DNA of 64,000 bases, taken from positions 62,001 to 126,000 of the forward strand of contig NZ_JAQIOZ010000013.1 in the NCBI RefSeq assembly GCF_028023675.1, written 5' to 3'. Numbering within the stretch: position 1 is the first letter of the stretch; the number at the start of each line of letters is the position of its first letter. Source of the DNA: Primorskyibacter aestuariivivens (GTDB lineage: Bacteria; Pseudomonadota; Alphaproteobacteria; Rhodobacterales; Rhodobacteraceae). The notes beneath the pieces were generated by a model that was not told where the DNA came from, did no database searches, and saw only the letters and a list, made by a program, of their open reading frames with translations. Shown piece after piece: positions 44,443 to 51,857 of this stretch. The position numbers and the translations under genes are program-made.

Positions 44443-45206
44443 GATTCGCCCTTTTGCGCGCGTTGGCCGAGACGTTGCCAAAATGGCGTGCGATTTGAAC
44501 CATCAGCCTGCTCTCCTGGCACCGGAAGCGGCGGGTTCCCATCAAGCAACGCGCGTGCCAAGGCTGTTTCACGTGTTTTAGCGGTGGCCTCTGCCCGCGC
44601 TGCCCGGCATTCGGCCGCTTTTTGTCCCGCGCGGGCCAGCGCTTCTTCCATCTGCGCGCGCTGCAACATCTCACACAGCTTCCGCCAATCCGACATCGCG
44701 GCTCCAAATCCGAGGTTGAGGCGCTGTTCGTTCGGGGCTTCTGCTCGCGCCAATAACCAGTCCGCAAGAGTTTGGCATTCCTCATTCTGCGCGATAAGCA
44801 GCGCCGCCAGGCCTAGCGGCAAAGGGGCACTAGATATGACGCCCGAGCGGTCCCAAGGCACCGAGATCGTCCAATTCGGACAGATCGTTTGCAATGCGGT
44901 TTGCGGGTCTTGAGACAGGCATTCGCGGGTAATGAAAGGCAAGTCCGGAGCGGCCTCAAGCGTGACGCGTGCGGCTTCCGCGTCACGTTGCCAGTGGGTC
45001 AGTGCCTGTTCCGGTTCGCTCTCGGGGGCAAGTGACAACAGCCTGCGGGCCAAACCCTCGAGCGGGCTGGCCATCACGGCCAAATCAGCCGGATCGGCCC
45101 TCGTCGCGAGGCTAGCGCCCAGGGCGGTCAATGCGTCCGGTAACGCATCACCATCAAGCACAAGTACGAAAATCTTAGGCCCGTGCCGATTGTCACGCCC
45201 AATCAT
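44439..45206 (-). CDS. Conserved protein of unknown function, related to the coiled-coil protein N-terminus
   Basis: 255 residues, no signal peptide or membrane segment. It begins with a strand, KIFVLVLDGDALPDALTALG, then ASPLEGLARRLLSLAPE, which lines up with AALARRLVAG in the coiled-coil protein encoded at 39903. A helical Ala/Arg-rich stretch (residues 190-235) and a basic end follow. It is the first gene of the minus-strand run, with its stop overlapping the fucosyltransferase-like start. I chose ATG 45206, since upstream codons look non-coding. No function can be given. The shared segment suggests an undescribed domain used by this locus. Confidence 0.65.
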   Translation of the reverse strand: MIGRDNRHGPKIFVLVLDGDALPDALTALGASLATRADPADLAVMASPLEGLARRLLSLAPESEPEQALTHWQRDAEAARVTLEAAPDLPFITRECLSQDPQTALQTICPNWTISVPWDRSGVISSAPLPLGLAALLIAQNEECQTLADWLLARAEAPNEQRLNLGFGAAMSDWRKLCEMLQRAQMEEALARAGQKAAECRAARAEATAKTRETALARALLDGNPPLPVPGEQADGSNRTPFWQRLGQRAQKGES

Positions 45207-45445
45207 TGTCTTATCCGGCCCCGTTCCTTGCAATGAATGCAGAGTATAAACCACACTCCCTGCTGGGTTTCCAGTCATCCACTGGCGAGCTGCTTGGCAC
45301 ATCATTCGCCCGCAAAGATGCTATAGAACAACGAAATCCCGAGCGGCTCGCCGGGGCGGTCGCGTTTCCCTGTTTCCAATGTTCTGCAAACTGCTCTAAA
45401 ACCCCTGAAACCGCTGTTTCGCACATTCATTTCCGGAGACTGGAT

Positions 45446-46018
45446 ATGCCTCACCCCGTTGAACTGGCCGCTTCCCGTATGGTTGCAGATTTGCGGCTCA
45501 ACCCCCAACTGCGGCGCGACTCAAACGTGTTGACGCTGACCGAGGGTGCCTATTTCAGTTGGGATGAGACGAACGGAGAGGTCGCGCTTGATGTCACTCC
45601 GGAGTTGGGCGCAATCATGCATTTGAAGGCATGGGTGTCGAAGGTGCCGAATTGGTTTTCCTTCAATTTTGAAATGGGTGATGCTGCCTTTACAGCGGGT
45701 GACGTGCTCGGGATCGCGCTGGAATACGAAGGCTTCGCAGGTGAAACGCTAAAGCCTTTCCTGCGCACCGCGCGGGATGGGGTGCTAGAGGATACAGTTC
45801 TGCAAGACTGGCTTGAGGGCAGTGCCGCGCGAGAAACACGGGTGCTGCTGCATCAGATCCGTGCGGTGGATCCGGCCGCAGGGGCACCGGGATATCATAC
45901 GCTGGTTCTGCCCTTGCCCCTACGCGATTTTACGATGGAACTGCGCGACATGCGGCTCTTTGTGATACCAGCCGCGCGTGTTGGCCAACTGGTCCAGCCA
46001 ACGCTGGGCGCTGCCTGA
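45446..46018 (+). CDS. Small conserved hypothetical protein
   Basis: 190 residues, soluble, no signal peptide. The sequence has a beta-rich look (GAYFSWDETNGEVALDVTPE, NWFSFNFEMGDAAFTAGDVL, HTLVLPLPLRDFTMELRDMR) and ends LVQPTLGAA. I do not recognise the family; it may be a small beta-sandwich. GGAG lies seven bases before the ATG, and the 239 bases upstream are shared with the divergent minus-strand run, so the two may be regulated together. It is convergent with the RTX protease. A carbohydrate-binding role would fit the fold impression but is not supported by any motif. Confidence 0.65.
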   Translation: MPHPVELAASRMVADLRLNPQLRRDSNVLTLTEGAYFSWDETNGEVALDVTPELGAIMHLKAWVSKVPNWFSFNFEMGDAAFTAGDVLGIALEYEGFAGETLKPFLRTARDGVLEDTVLQDWLEGSAARETRVLLHQIRAVDPAAGAPGYHTLVLPLPLRDFTMELRDMRLFVIPAARVGQLVQPTLGAA

Positions 46019-46105
46019 ACCGGACTCCTCGGCCGGATCGGCCAAAGGGCCCCGGCCAAACTGTTCTGCCCGAGGGCTCCACGTGCCCGCTTGTGTCAAC
46101 CGACA

Positions 46106-48394
46106 CTAGAAAACGTCCAGCGCGCCAGACAGTCCGGTGGTCGTGTTCACGCCGTTCAGCGTGATCGAACTGCCGTCCGGGAAGCTCAGCACCACGTTGC
46201 CCGAGGCGTCGAAGGAGCTGAACTGTGCGATCACTTGCGCGTCGGTCAGTGCGCCATGCGTGCCAGTCCACAGCGCGTCGTCAATGCGGATATCGTCGCC
46301 CTGCGCCAGCGAGAAGCCGAAGATGTCATCATCGCCGAAGTTGGAGAAGAAGACAAAACTGTCAGCTCCTGTCCCGCCACCCATCAGGTCGTTGCCGGTG
46401 CCTCCGGTGATGGTGTCATTGCCGTTACCGCCAAAGATGGTGTCGTTATCGGCACCGCCCATCAGCGAATCCGCGCCTTCGCCACCGCCAATCGCGTCGT
46501 CGCCACCGCCACCCATCGCGGTGTCGTTGCCATCGCCGGTTCCAAGCGTATCGTTGCCCGCGCCGCCGCTCATCAGGTCGTTTTCAGTGCCGCCATAAAG
46601 CACGTCAAAACCGCCATCGCCGTTAAGCGTGTCCATCCCGACACCGCCGATCACAATATCGCTCCCGATGCCGCCGCTCACCGTGTCATTGCCGGAGCCG
46701 CCAACCAGAAGGTCAAGGCCCGCATTGCCGCTCAGGTTGTCATTCCCGTTGCCGCCGCCAATCGTGTCATTGCCGAGACCACCATTGATCACGTCAGCAT
46801 TGTCGCCGCCGCCCAGCGAATCCGAACCGGCACCGCCTTCGATCGTATCCAGACCGGAGCCACCCAGGATGGTGTCGTTATCCGCCTGGCCTGAAAGCAC
46901 GTCATCGCCAAGGCCGCCGATGATGATGTCGTTGCCGAACCCGCCCTCAACCTCATCATTTCCGCTGCCGGCGTTGATGATATTGTTGGCGGCATTCCCG
47001 GTGATGGTATCGTTGCCGGACCCGGCGTTCAGGTTTTCGATCACCGTGCCGCGCGCGATGCCCACATTGCCGATCAGACCGCCCACATCGGAAAACCGCT
47101 CGGAGCGCATATCGAACCTGTCATTGGTGGTGCTGTCCGACATATCGACCAAGTCCGTGCCGCCCTGGTCAAAAATGGTAAAGGCCATCGGGTCGTTGCC
47201 CACATTGCCATTGCCAGTGCCGCCTGCCAGATAATCGAAGATGTCATCAAGGTAGTTTCCGAGGTTCGAGTTTGTCCCGCCCCAGATGGTGTTGCCCGCC
47301 GTGCTGCTGGACCCGCCAGCTGCGCCGTAAAGGTTCTGGATGGCAACAATATCCGCCATCATCGCCGACATGACCAGCGCGTAGCTGGCATTGACTGTCG
47401 TGTTTTGGGTCTGGCTGAAATAAGACATGATGGACAGTTGCCAGCTGTCATTGGCAAAGTCTTCATCCACCCCATAGGTCGCCGCACCATTATAGCCGCC
47501 CTGATGGCCGAGACCCAGCGCATGCCCAATCTCGTGCACATAGGTCTGGAACGAATAGCTGTCGAGCGTTGTGCCATAGGTAGTCAGCCAACCGGTGCCG
47601 ACATTGACGCTGGCCGTGGTGGTGAAGCCGCCTACCACACTGTCCGGACCGGCGAAGGCCCCGGGCTGGCTGTCATCGAAATTGATCTGGGCGGTGCCGG
47701 TCACTTCGACGAATTGCAGATCGGCCACCATTTCCCAGGCCTCCAAGGCCCAGCGCGCCAGTTGCTGTCCCTCCGCCGTCAGGTTGGTGATATTCACCGT
47801 GATCTGGTTGCTGGCCGAAGTGTCGAACCGGAAAGTCGAGAACCCCTGATCGTTCCAGTAGCCGTCCGTCAGATAGTTCGCCAACTCGTCCAACGAGGCG
47901 ACTTGCGGCGGCGCGACTGCATTGACGCTCATCTGATATGTGCCGCTATAGGAGTCGTCCCAGGCCCCGGCAGCAACGTAGTAGGTGCCACCCGAGGTTG
48001 CGGTAAAGGTCAGGCTCGATTCCAGCCCAGGACCACCATCATCGTTGAACGTCACGAGATTCCCGCTGCTGTCATAGAGACGGAGGTAGGGGTCCGCCAA
48101 TGTGCCTGCCCCCGAGGGCGCGCCGCTGAGGTTGATCTCATAGCTCTGCCCCGCTTGCAGCGTCACCGCCACCCAATCCCGGTCGCCGGTAAAGCCGATT
48201 TCGCCGGAAAACGTGTCGCCAACCTGCATGGAATATGTGGTTGCAATGCTGTCCGCAGCATCCGCGAGCTCCGTGATGGTGGCCAGCGAAGCGCTGCCGT
48301 CAAAATCCGGTGCAATCGGATTTGCACTTCCGTCTTCGGATTCCGGGTGCCGGGTGGGATCAAAGGTTCCTGTCATCGCGCAAAGGGTACACAT
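46106..48394 (-). CDS. Serralysin-family RTX metalloprotease with pre-peptidase domain
   Basis: 762 residues. The lead MCTLCAMTGTFDPTRHPESE is typical of Roseobacter RTX proteases. Residues 55-160 form a bacterial pre-peptidase (PPC-like) beta domain with DRDWVAVTLQAGQSYEINLS. The metzincin catalytic domain follows, with the zinc motif HEIGHALGLGH at 287-297 and the Met-turn SIMSY at 321-325. About 25 RTX calcium-binding nonapeptides lie at 456-680, then a C-terminal beta domain ending LDVF, a usual type I secretion signal. It should be secreted and activated by external calcium, as with serralysin and alkaline protease. No inhibitor or ABC exporter gene is adjacent. Confidence 0.93.
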   Translation of the reverse strand: MCTLCAMTGTFDPTRHPESEDGSANPIAPDFDGSASLATITELADAADSIATTYSMQVGDTFSGEIGFTGDRDWVAVTLQAGQSYEINLSGAPSGAGTLADPYLRLYDSSGNLVTFNDDGGPGLESSLTFTATSGGTYYVAAGAWDDSYSGTYQMSVNAVAPPQVASLDELANYLTDGYWNDQGFSTFRFDTSASNQITVNITNLTAEGQQLARWALEAWEMVADLQFVEVTGTAQINFDDSQPGAFAGPDSVVGGFTTTASVNVGTGWLTTYGTTLDSYSFQTYVHEIGHALGLGHQGGYNGAATYGVDEDFANDSWQLSIMSYFSQTQNTTVNASYALVMSAMMADIVAIQNLYGAAGGSSSTAGNTIWGGTNSNLGNYLDDIFDYLAGGTGNGNVGNDPMAFTIFDQGGTDLVDMSDSTTNDRFDMRSERFSDVGGLIGNVGIARGTVIENLNAGSGNDTITGNAANNIINAGSGNDEVEGGFGNDIIIGGLGDDVLSGQADNDTILGGSGLDTIEGGAGSDSLGGGDNADVINGGLGNDTIGGGNGNDNLSGNAGLDLLVGGSGNDTVSGGIGSDIVIGGVGMDTLNGDGGFDVLYGGTENDLMSGGAGNDTLGTGDGNDTAMGGGGDDAIGGGEGADSLMGGADNDTIFGGNGNDTITGGTGNDLMGGGTGADSFVFFSNFGDDDIFGFSLAQGDDIRIDDALWTGTHGALTDAQVIAQFSSFDASGNVVLSFPDGSSITLNGVNTTTGLSGALDVF
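46355..47029 (-). repeat. RTX nonapeptide repeat array in the metalloprotease
   Basis: About 25 degenerate 27-base units encode GGxGNDxLx turns (residues 456-680). They are similar in pattern but not identical to those of the propeller-RTX protein. Confidence 0.85.
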
Positions 48395-48461
48395 GGCAAA
48401 ATCTCTTTTTGGTCAGTCTTGGAAATGGAGGTGTTCAGAATAGCAGACGGGCGAAGCCCTG

Positions 48462-48986
48462 TCAGGGGGGATCGCGGAGGGCACTGGAAATACCCGGCGT
48501 CGCTTTGATCAGGTCGCGCGCAAAACGGGCCAATTGAGCAGAGCCCAGGTCGCGGTTCATCACGTCGAGCCTGAGTTCCGGACCGGATGTGGGTGGACGC
48601 TGCCCTTGTTGCCATTGCAACTGCGCCGTAAACGAGGATGGCCCGCCATCGGTCATCCGCAATGTGACGCCAAGATCACCGGGTCGTCCTGAGGGCACCT
48701 TGTCGTCAGACACCTGCCTAATGATTGCCGCAGAACCGACGGCTCCTGCCGTCTCGGCGAGGGCTTGCACCATCTCTCGGCACAAGACTGCAGCCGCTCC
48801 GGAAGCGGCCTCGCCGGAACACTGCAGAAATACAACCTGACGGTCAGGAGAACGGGCTTGGGCCATGTCGATCGGGATCAGTGTAACCGAGAGGGCAAGC
48901 AGGGAAAAAGGCAAACGGAAGATATCGGTCTTCTCCTTGTTATCAAATGCAGAGCACCAAAAATAATAACGCCCATGTGTTCTCAA
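48462..48986 (-). CDS. Putative secreted hypothetical protein, start unresolved
   Basis: A hydrophobic stretch (FRLPFSLLALSVTLIPIDMA) ending AQA looks like a signal peptide, followed by about 125 residues with two cysteines (FLQCSGEAAS and VLCREM) and an amphipathic C-terminus. No ATG precedes the signal region. The first in-frame start is a TTG at 48986 without a ribosome binding site. A strong AAGGAG lies near 48944, but only ATA/ATC codons sit at the right distance, and the next TTG is at 48914. Either a rare start codon is used or the gene model is off. The family is not recognised. It lies 67 bases upstream of the RTX protease on the same strand and could be cotranscribed with it. Confidence 0.55.
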   Translation of the reverse strand: MRTHGRYYFWCSAFDNKEKTDIFRLPFSLLALSVTLIPIDMAQARSPDRQVVFLQCSGEAASGAAAVLCREMVQALAETAGAVGSAAIIRQVSDDKVPSGRPGDLGVTLRMTDGGPSSFTAQLQWQQGQRPPTSGPELRLDVMNRDLGSAQLARFARDLIKATPGISSALRDPP

Positions 48987-49305
48987 GAGAAGTCAGCGTG
49001 GCAGTTCTTGTCAAGTTGTTAACCGGAGAATTCATGACTCAGGAGGGGCAAACGCGCGCCGGGCCAGTGCCTGCTTACTTTACAGCGTTCGGCCGCGCTG
49101 TCGGCAGGGAAACGACGGGACTTGCGATGAAGGCAAGAGCGGCGGCCGCCTCGGCACGCCAAGCAAGATCGCAACAGTCGGATCTTGGCCAAAACCGCGT
49201 TGGCCCGGGAGCGAAAATCTGCCAAGTCCCCGACCGCCACATCAGTCGGCGGCTTGACTTGACTGGACCGGGCAAACCCTATTTCCTGTTTGCAGAGGTT
49301 CCCAG
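48987..49305. other. Divergent non-coding region
   Basis: A 319-base gap between the putative secreted protein and the membrane protein. A short frame from an ATG at 49034 with GGAG upstream overlaps the next gene and is Ala/Arg-rich without recognisable features, so I do not call it. No clear promoter or RNA structure was found. Confidence 0.4.
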
Positions 49306-49932
49306 ATGTTACACAGACACTCCGGATTGCTGCGATCTGCGCTGGTCGTGAGCATGGCGCTTGCGCTGACGCTGGCCTGTGTCGCGGCGTTCTGGGCGCT
49401 GGGCCTGAATTGGCGCGCGGCGTTGCGCGATGCGGCGATCAGTATCTCCCCCGTCGCCGGATATCTCAGCTATCTTGGGATTGTGATGATCTTCCTTGCG
49501 GCGCTCAGTGCCTTCTGGGCGTTTGTGCAGACGCGCGACCCGGCTCTGTTCTGGCTGGGGTGTTTCTGTCTGGTCTTTGCCGCCGATGACTACCTGATGA
49601 TCCATGAGGCGCTGGAAGATATCTGGTCTGTACTCGACCTTGTGGTCTATGCGCTGATCCTTGTGCTTTTCCTGCTGACCTGGCGCGCTTATGGGCAGGC
49701 CATCGGGCGTTGGGCTGTTTATCCGCTGATGGCCACCTTTCTTTTCTTTGTCCTGTCGATTGTCTTCGACAAGTTTTACGACGATTTTTCCACCCTGACC
49801 GGAATCCCATTGAAATATGCAACCGCATTTGAAGACATTCCCAAACTGGCGGGTATTCTCAACCTGTCGTTCTTTTCATTTATGGATTCCTGGCATGAAA
49901 CACATTCCCCACGCCGCCCTGTTGCCCCATGA
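49306..49932 (+). CDS. Integral membrane protein of unknown function
   Basis: 208 residues with about five or six hydrophobic segments: residues 11-31 (LLRSALVVSMALALTLACVA), 53-70, 80-92, 112-126 (LDLVVYALILVLFLLTW) and 138-154. The acidic loop AADDYLMIHEALED near residue 93 and IVFDKFYDDFSTLTG near residue 153 may be functional. GAGG precedes the ATG by six bases. I do not recognise the family. It lies 30 bases before the nucleotidyltransferase-like gene on the same strand, so it probably belongs with the downstream glycan genes, but it lacks the size and loops of a Wzy polymerase. Confidence 0.7.
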   Translation: MLHRHSGLLRSALVVSMALALTLACVAAFWALGLNWRAALRDAAISISPVAGYLSYLGIVMIFLAALSAFWAFVQTRDPALFWLGCFCLVFAADDYLMIHEALEDIWSVLDLVVYALILVLFLLTWRAYGQAIGRWAVYPLMATFLFFVLSIVFDKFYDDFSTLTGIPLKYATAFEDIPKLAGILNLSFFSFMDSWHETHSPRRPVAP

Positions 49933-49962
49933 TCAAGCCCCCAGGGCACCGGAACGCTGCTG

Positions 49963-50700
49963 ATGAGTGAAAAGCTGATCCGCCGCACGCGCAAGGCTAT
50001 TGCCATGTTGTTGCGCCCGATACGCGGCCTGCTCGGGGCGCGCGGCCAGCGCTGGGTGGCCCGCCAACTGAACCCGCGCGGGCAATTATACATCCCGCCG
50101 GAACTGGGGGTTGCGGGGTTCTTCGCGGCGCTGCGCGATCTGGGCGTGCGCCACGTGGTGCTGCGCTGGTTCGAAAGGCTGCCCCATGTCGAACGTGGCC
50201 ATGATCTTGATATGCTGGTGTCTGATGCGGACTGGCCCCGGCTCAGGGCGCTTCTGTCGGATTGGCCGCTGGGGCAGAAAGTGGATGTCTATTCCGAAAC
50301 CGGGCTGGACGGCACCGGCTATCGCCCCGAAAGGCTAAGCGCTGTTCCGGCCTTTCCCCGCGATGTTGCGGCGGCGCTTTTACGCTCGGCCCAAACGCGC
50401 GCCGGTGGCTGGGCCGTGCCCGCCCCGCAAGAGCATTTCCTGGGGCTCGCCTATCACGCGATTTACCTCAAGGGCTACGAATCCGGTCTGCCGCCGGATG
50501 CCGCCACCCCGGTCCGAAAGACCGGGTCGCGGGACTATGCGGCCGTGCTAACGGAACTGGCGCAGGAGATTGGCCTGACGCTGGAGCAGCCCGTCACCAT
50601 GGCCGCGCTTGACCGAATGCTGCAGGGCCATGGCTGGACACCCTCCCGCCCGCATCTGGACGCGCTGGCTCCGGCCAATGCGTGGATCGCAACCCGGTGA
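49963..50700 (+). CDS. Nucleotidyltransferase-like protein
   Basis: 245 residues. A basic amphipathic N-terminus (KLIRRTRKAIAMLLRPIRGL) suggests membrane-surface contact. The core VVLRWFERLPHVERGHDLDM at about residues 63-83, with the acidic pair D-L-D, resembles the minimal nucleotidyltransferase fold (G-x-D-x-D after a turn). ALPQEHFLGLAYH-type helices follow (here QEHFLGLAYHAIYLKGY). It could transfer a nucleotide or phosphosugar group to a glycan or lipid. The stop overlaps the next start by four bases (GTGA), so it works with the kinase-like protein. The fold call is tentative. Confidence 0.6.
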   Translation: MSEKLIRRTRKAIAMLLRPIRGLLGARGQRWVARQLNPRGQLYIPPELGVAGFFAALRDLGVRHVVLRWFERLPHVERGHDLDMLVSDADWPRLRALLSDWPLGQKVDVYSETGLDGTGYRPERLSAVPAFPRDVAAALLRSAQTRAGGWAVPAPQEHFLGLAYHAIYLKGYESGLPPDAATPVRKTGSRDYAAVLTELAQEIGLTLEQPVTMAALDRMLQGHGWTPSRPHLDALAPANAWIATR

Positions 50701-51857
50701 GGGATGCGCTTGCCACCCTGTGCCTGCCCCAAGGCACTGCGCCCGCGACCTGTGCTGCGCTCCGTACTGCGCTGGCAAAGCGTGGCTTTGAGCATTTTGA
50801 TACCCTGCCTCTGCCCGATACGGTCTGCGCGCATCTGCCGTCGCTTTTTCGCGACGGCGGCCGTGCCATGATCGCCTTTAACCCGCTGATGGCAGAGCGC
50901 GCGCAGCGCCCTGGTACGCTGTTCGATGATCTGGAACTGGAGAAGGCCGCGCATCTGATCTCGGTCAGTGTGGATACCGGTCAGACCCCGGTTCGCATCA
51001 CCCGCAGCGCGGAGGACGGGATGCGGTTGGCGCGGGCCATCCTTCCGGCACCGCAAATGCAGGCACTTGACGCGCGTCTGCGGCAGCGCGTGGCAGAGCT
51101 GCGCACCACCGAAACCGTCCTGGCGGATCTCAGTCGGCTGAGCTATCGCGCCAAGGTCGAACTGATCGCACGTGACGATGGCAGCAAGGTGGTCAAGAAA
51201 ACCTTTCTGCGCACCGGGCGGGACGCCATGGCGCGCGAAATTGCGTTTTACGATGCGCTTGCCGCCCACAGTGCAGTGCCCGCGCGCCTGCTTGAGCGCA
51301 GCGACACTGCGTTGATCTATGAATTTATCGATGACAGTTTCCGCTCACGCAGACGGTTTGGCAAACGTGTGCTCGCACCCATGCCGCTGGCGCAGATGCG
51401 CCAGCTGGCCGATTTTGTTCGGCTGCTTTGCGCGCTGGGCTGGGACCCAATTGATCTAAGCCCGCGCGACAATATCCTTGTCGAACGCTCGACCGGGCGT
51501 GTGCGGGCCATCGACTTCGAATTTGCCTATCAGCATGACGGCCCGACCGACCCGGACCGGGCCTATTTCCTGAATGGGGTTCCGCCCGGCGCGGATGTGC
51601 CGCAACCGGCCAATAATGCCATGGACAGCGATCCCTATGGTTTGAAATGGCGGCCCTATATCGGCCTGGACAAATCAAGCTTTCTGCAGGACCCGCCCGG
51701 CAAACAGGCCATCAAGCGGAGCCTGCTGCATCCCTTCTGGATCACAGGGCATCTGGCGACCGAGGCGCTGCGTCGCCGCCAAAGCCGCAGGGTGCGTGAC
51801 CCCGCGCTTGCAGCGCTGACCCTGCCGGTCTTCCCGCCCGGGGACCTGCCGCTCTGA
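50697..51857 (+). CDS. Kinase-like (APH / eukaryotic-type fold) protein
   Basis: 386 residues. From about residue 135 it shows a minimal kinase core: KVVKKTFLRTGRDAMAREIA gives the lysine and glutamate, ALIYEFID the hinge, WDPIDLSPRDNILVE the catalytic D-x4-N loop, and VRAIDFEFAY the metal-binding acidic motif. Such kinases phosphorylate small molecules, sugars or lipids, as in WaaP, WbdD and aminoglycoside phosphotransferases. The N-terminal 130 residues are unassigned. The GTG start overlaps the upstream stop; a GTG five codons earlier is the other choice. With its coupled nucleotidyltransferase-like partner it may modify a glycan end. It is convergent, with no gap, with the next gene. Confidence 0.7.
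   Translation: MRDALATLCLPQGTAPATCAALRTALAKRGFEHFDTLPLPDTVCAHLPSLFRDGGRAMIAFNPLMAERAQRPGTLFDDLELEKAAHLISVSVDTGQTPVRITRSAEDGMRLARAILPAPQMQALDARLRQRVAELRTTETVLADLSRLSYRAKVELIARDDGSKVVKKTFLRTGRDAMAREIAFYDALAAHSAVPARLLERSDTALIYEFIDDSFRSRRRFGKRVLAPMPLAQMRQLADFVRLLCALGWDPIDLSPRDNILVERSTGRVRAIDFEFAYQHDGPTDPDRAYFLNGVPPGADVPQPANNAMDSDPYGLKWRPYIGLDKSSFLQDPPGKQAIKRSLLHPFWITGHLATEALRRRQSRRVRDPALAALTLPVFPPGDLPL

Noticed and set aside
46019-46105. G+C-rich short palindromes between convergent genes (GGCCG/CGGCC) considered as a terminator
   Set aside because: The stem is only five pairs with no T-run; not enough to call.
47405-48508. Plus-strand frame opposite the RTX metalloprotease
   Set aside because: It is antisense to a gene with zinc motif, Met-turn and RTX repeats; no motif of its own.
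49034-49351. Possible 105-codon small gene with GGAG before an ATG
   Set aside because: It overlaps the membrane protein start by about 46 bases, is Ala/Arg/Gln-rich and shows no motif; more likely chance.
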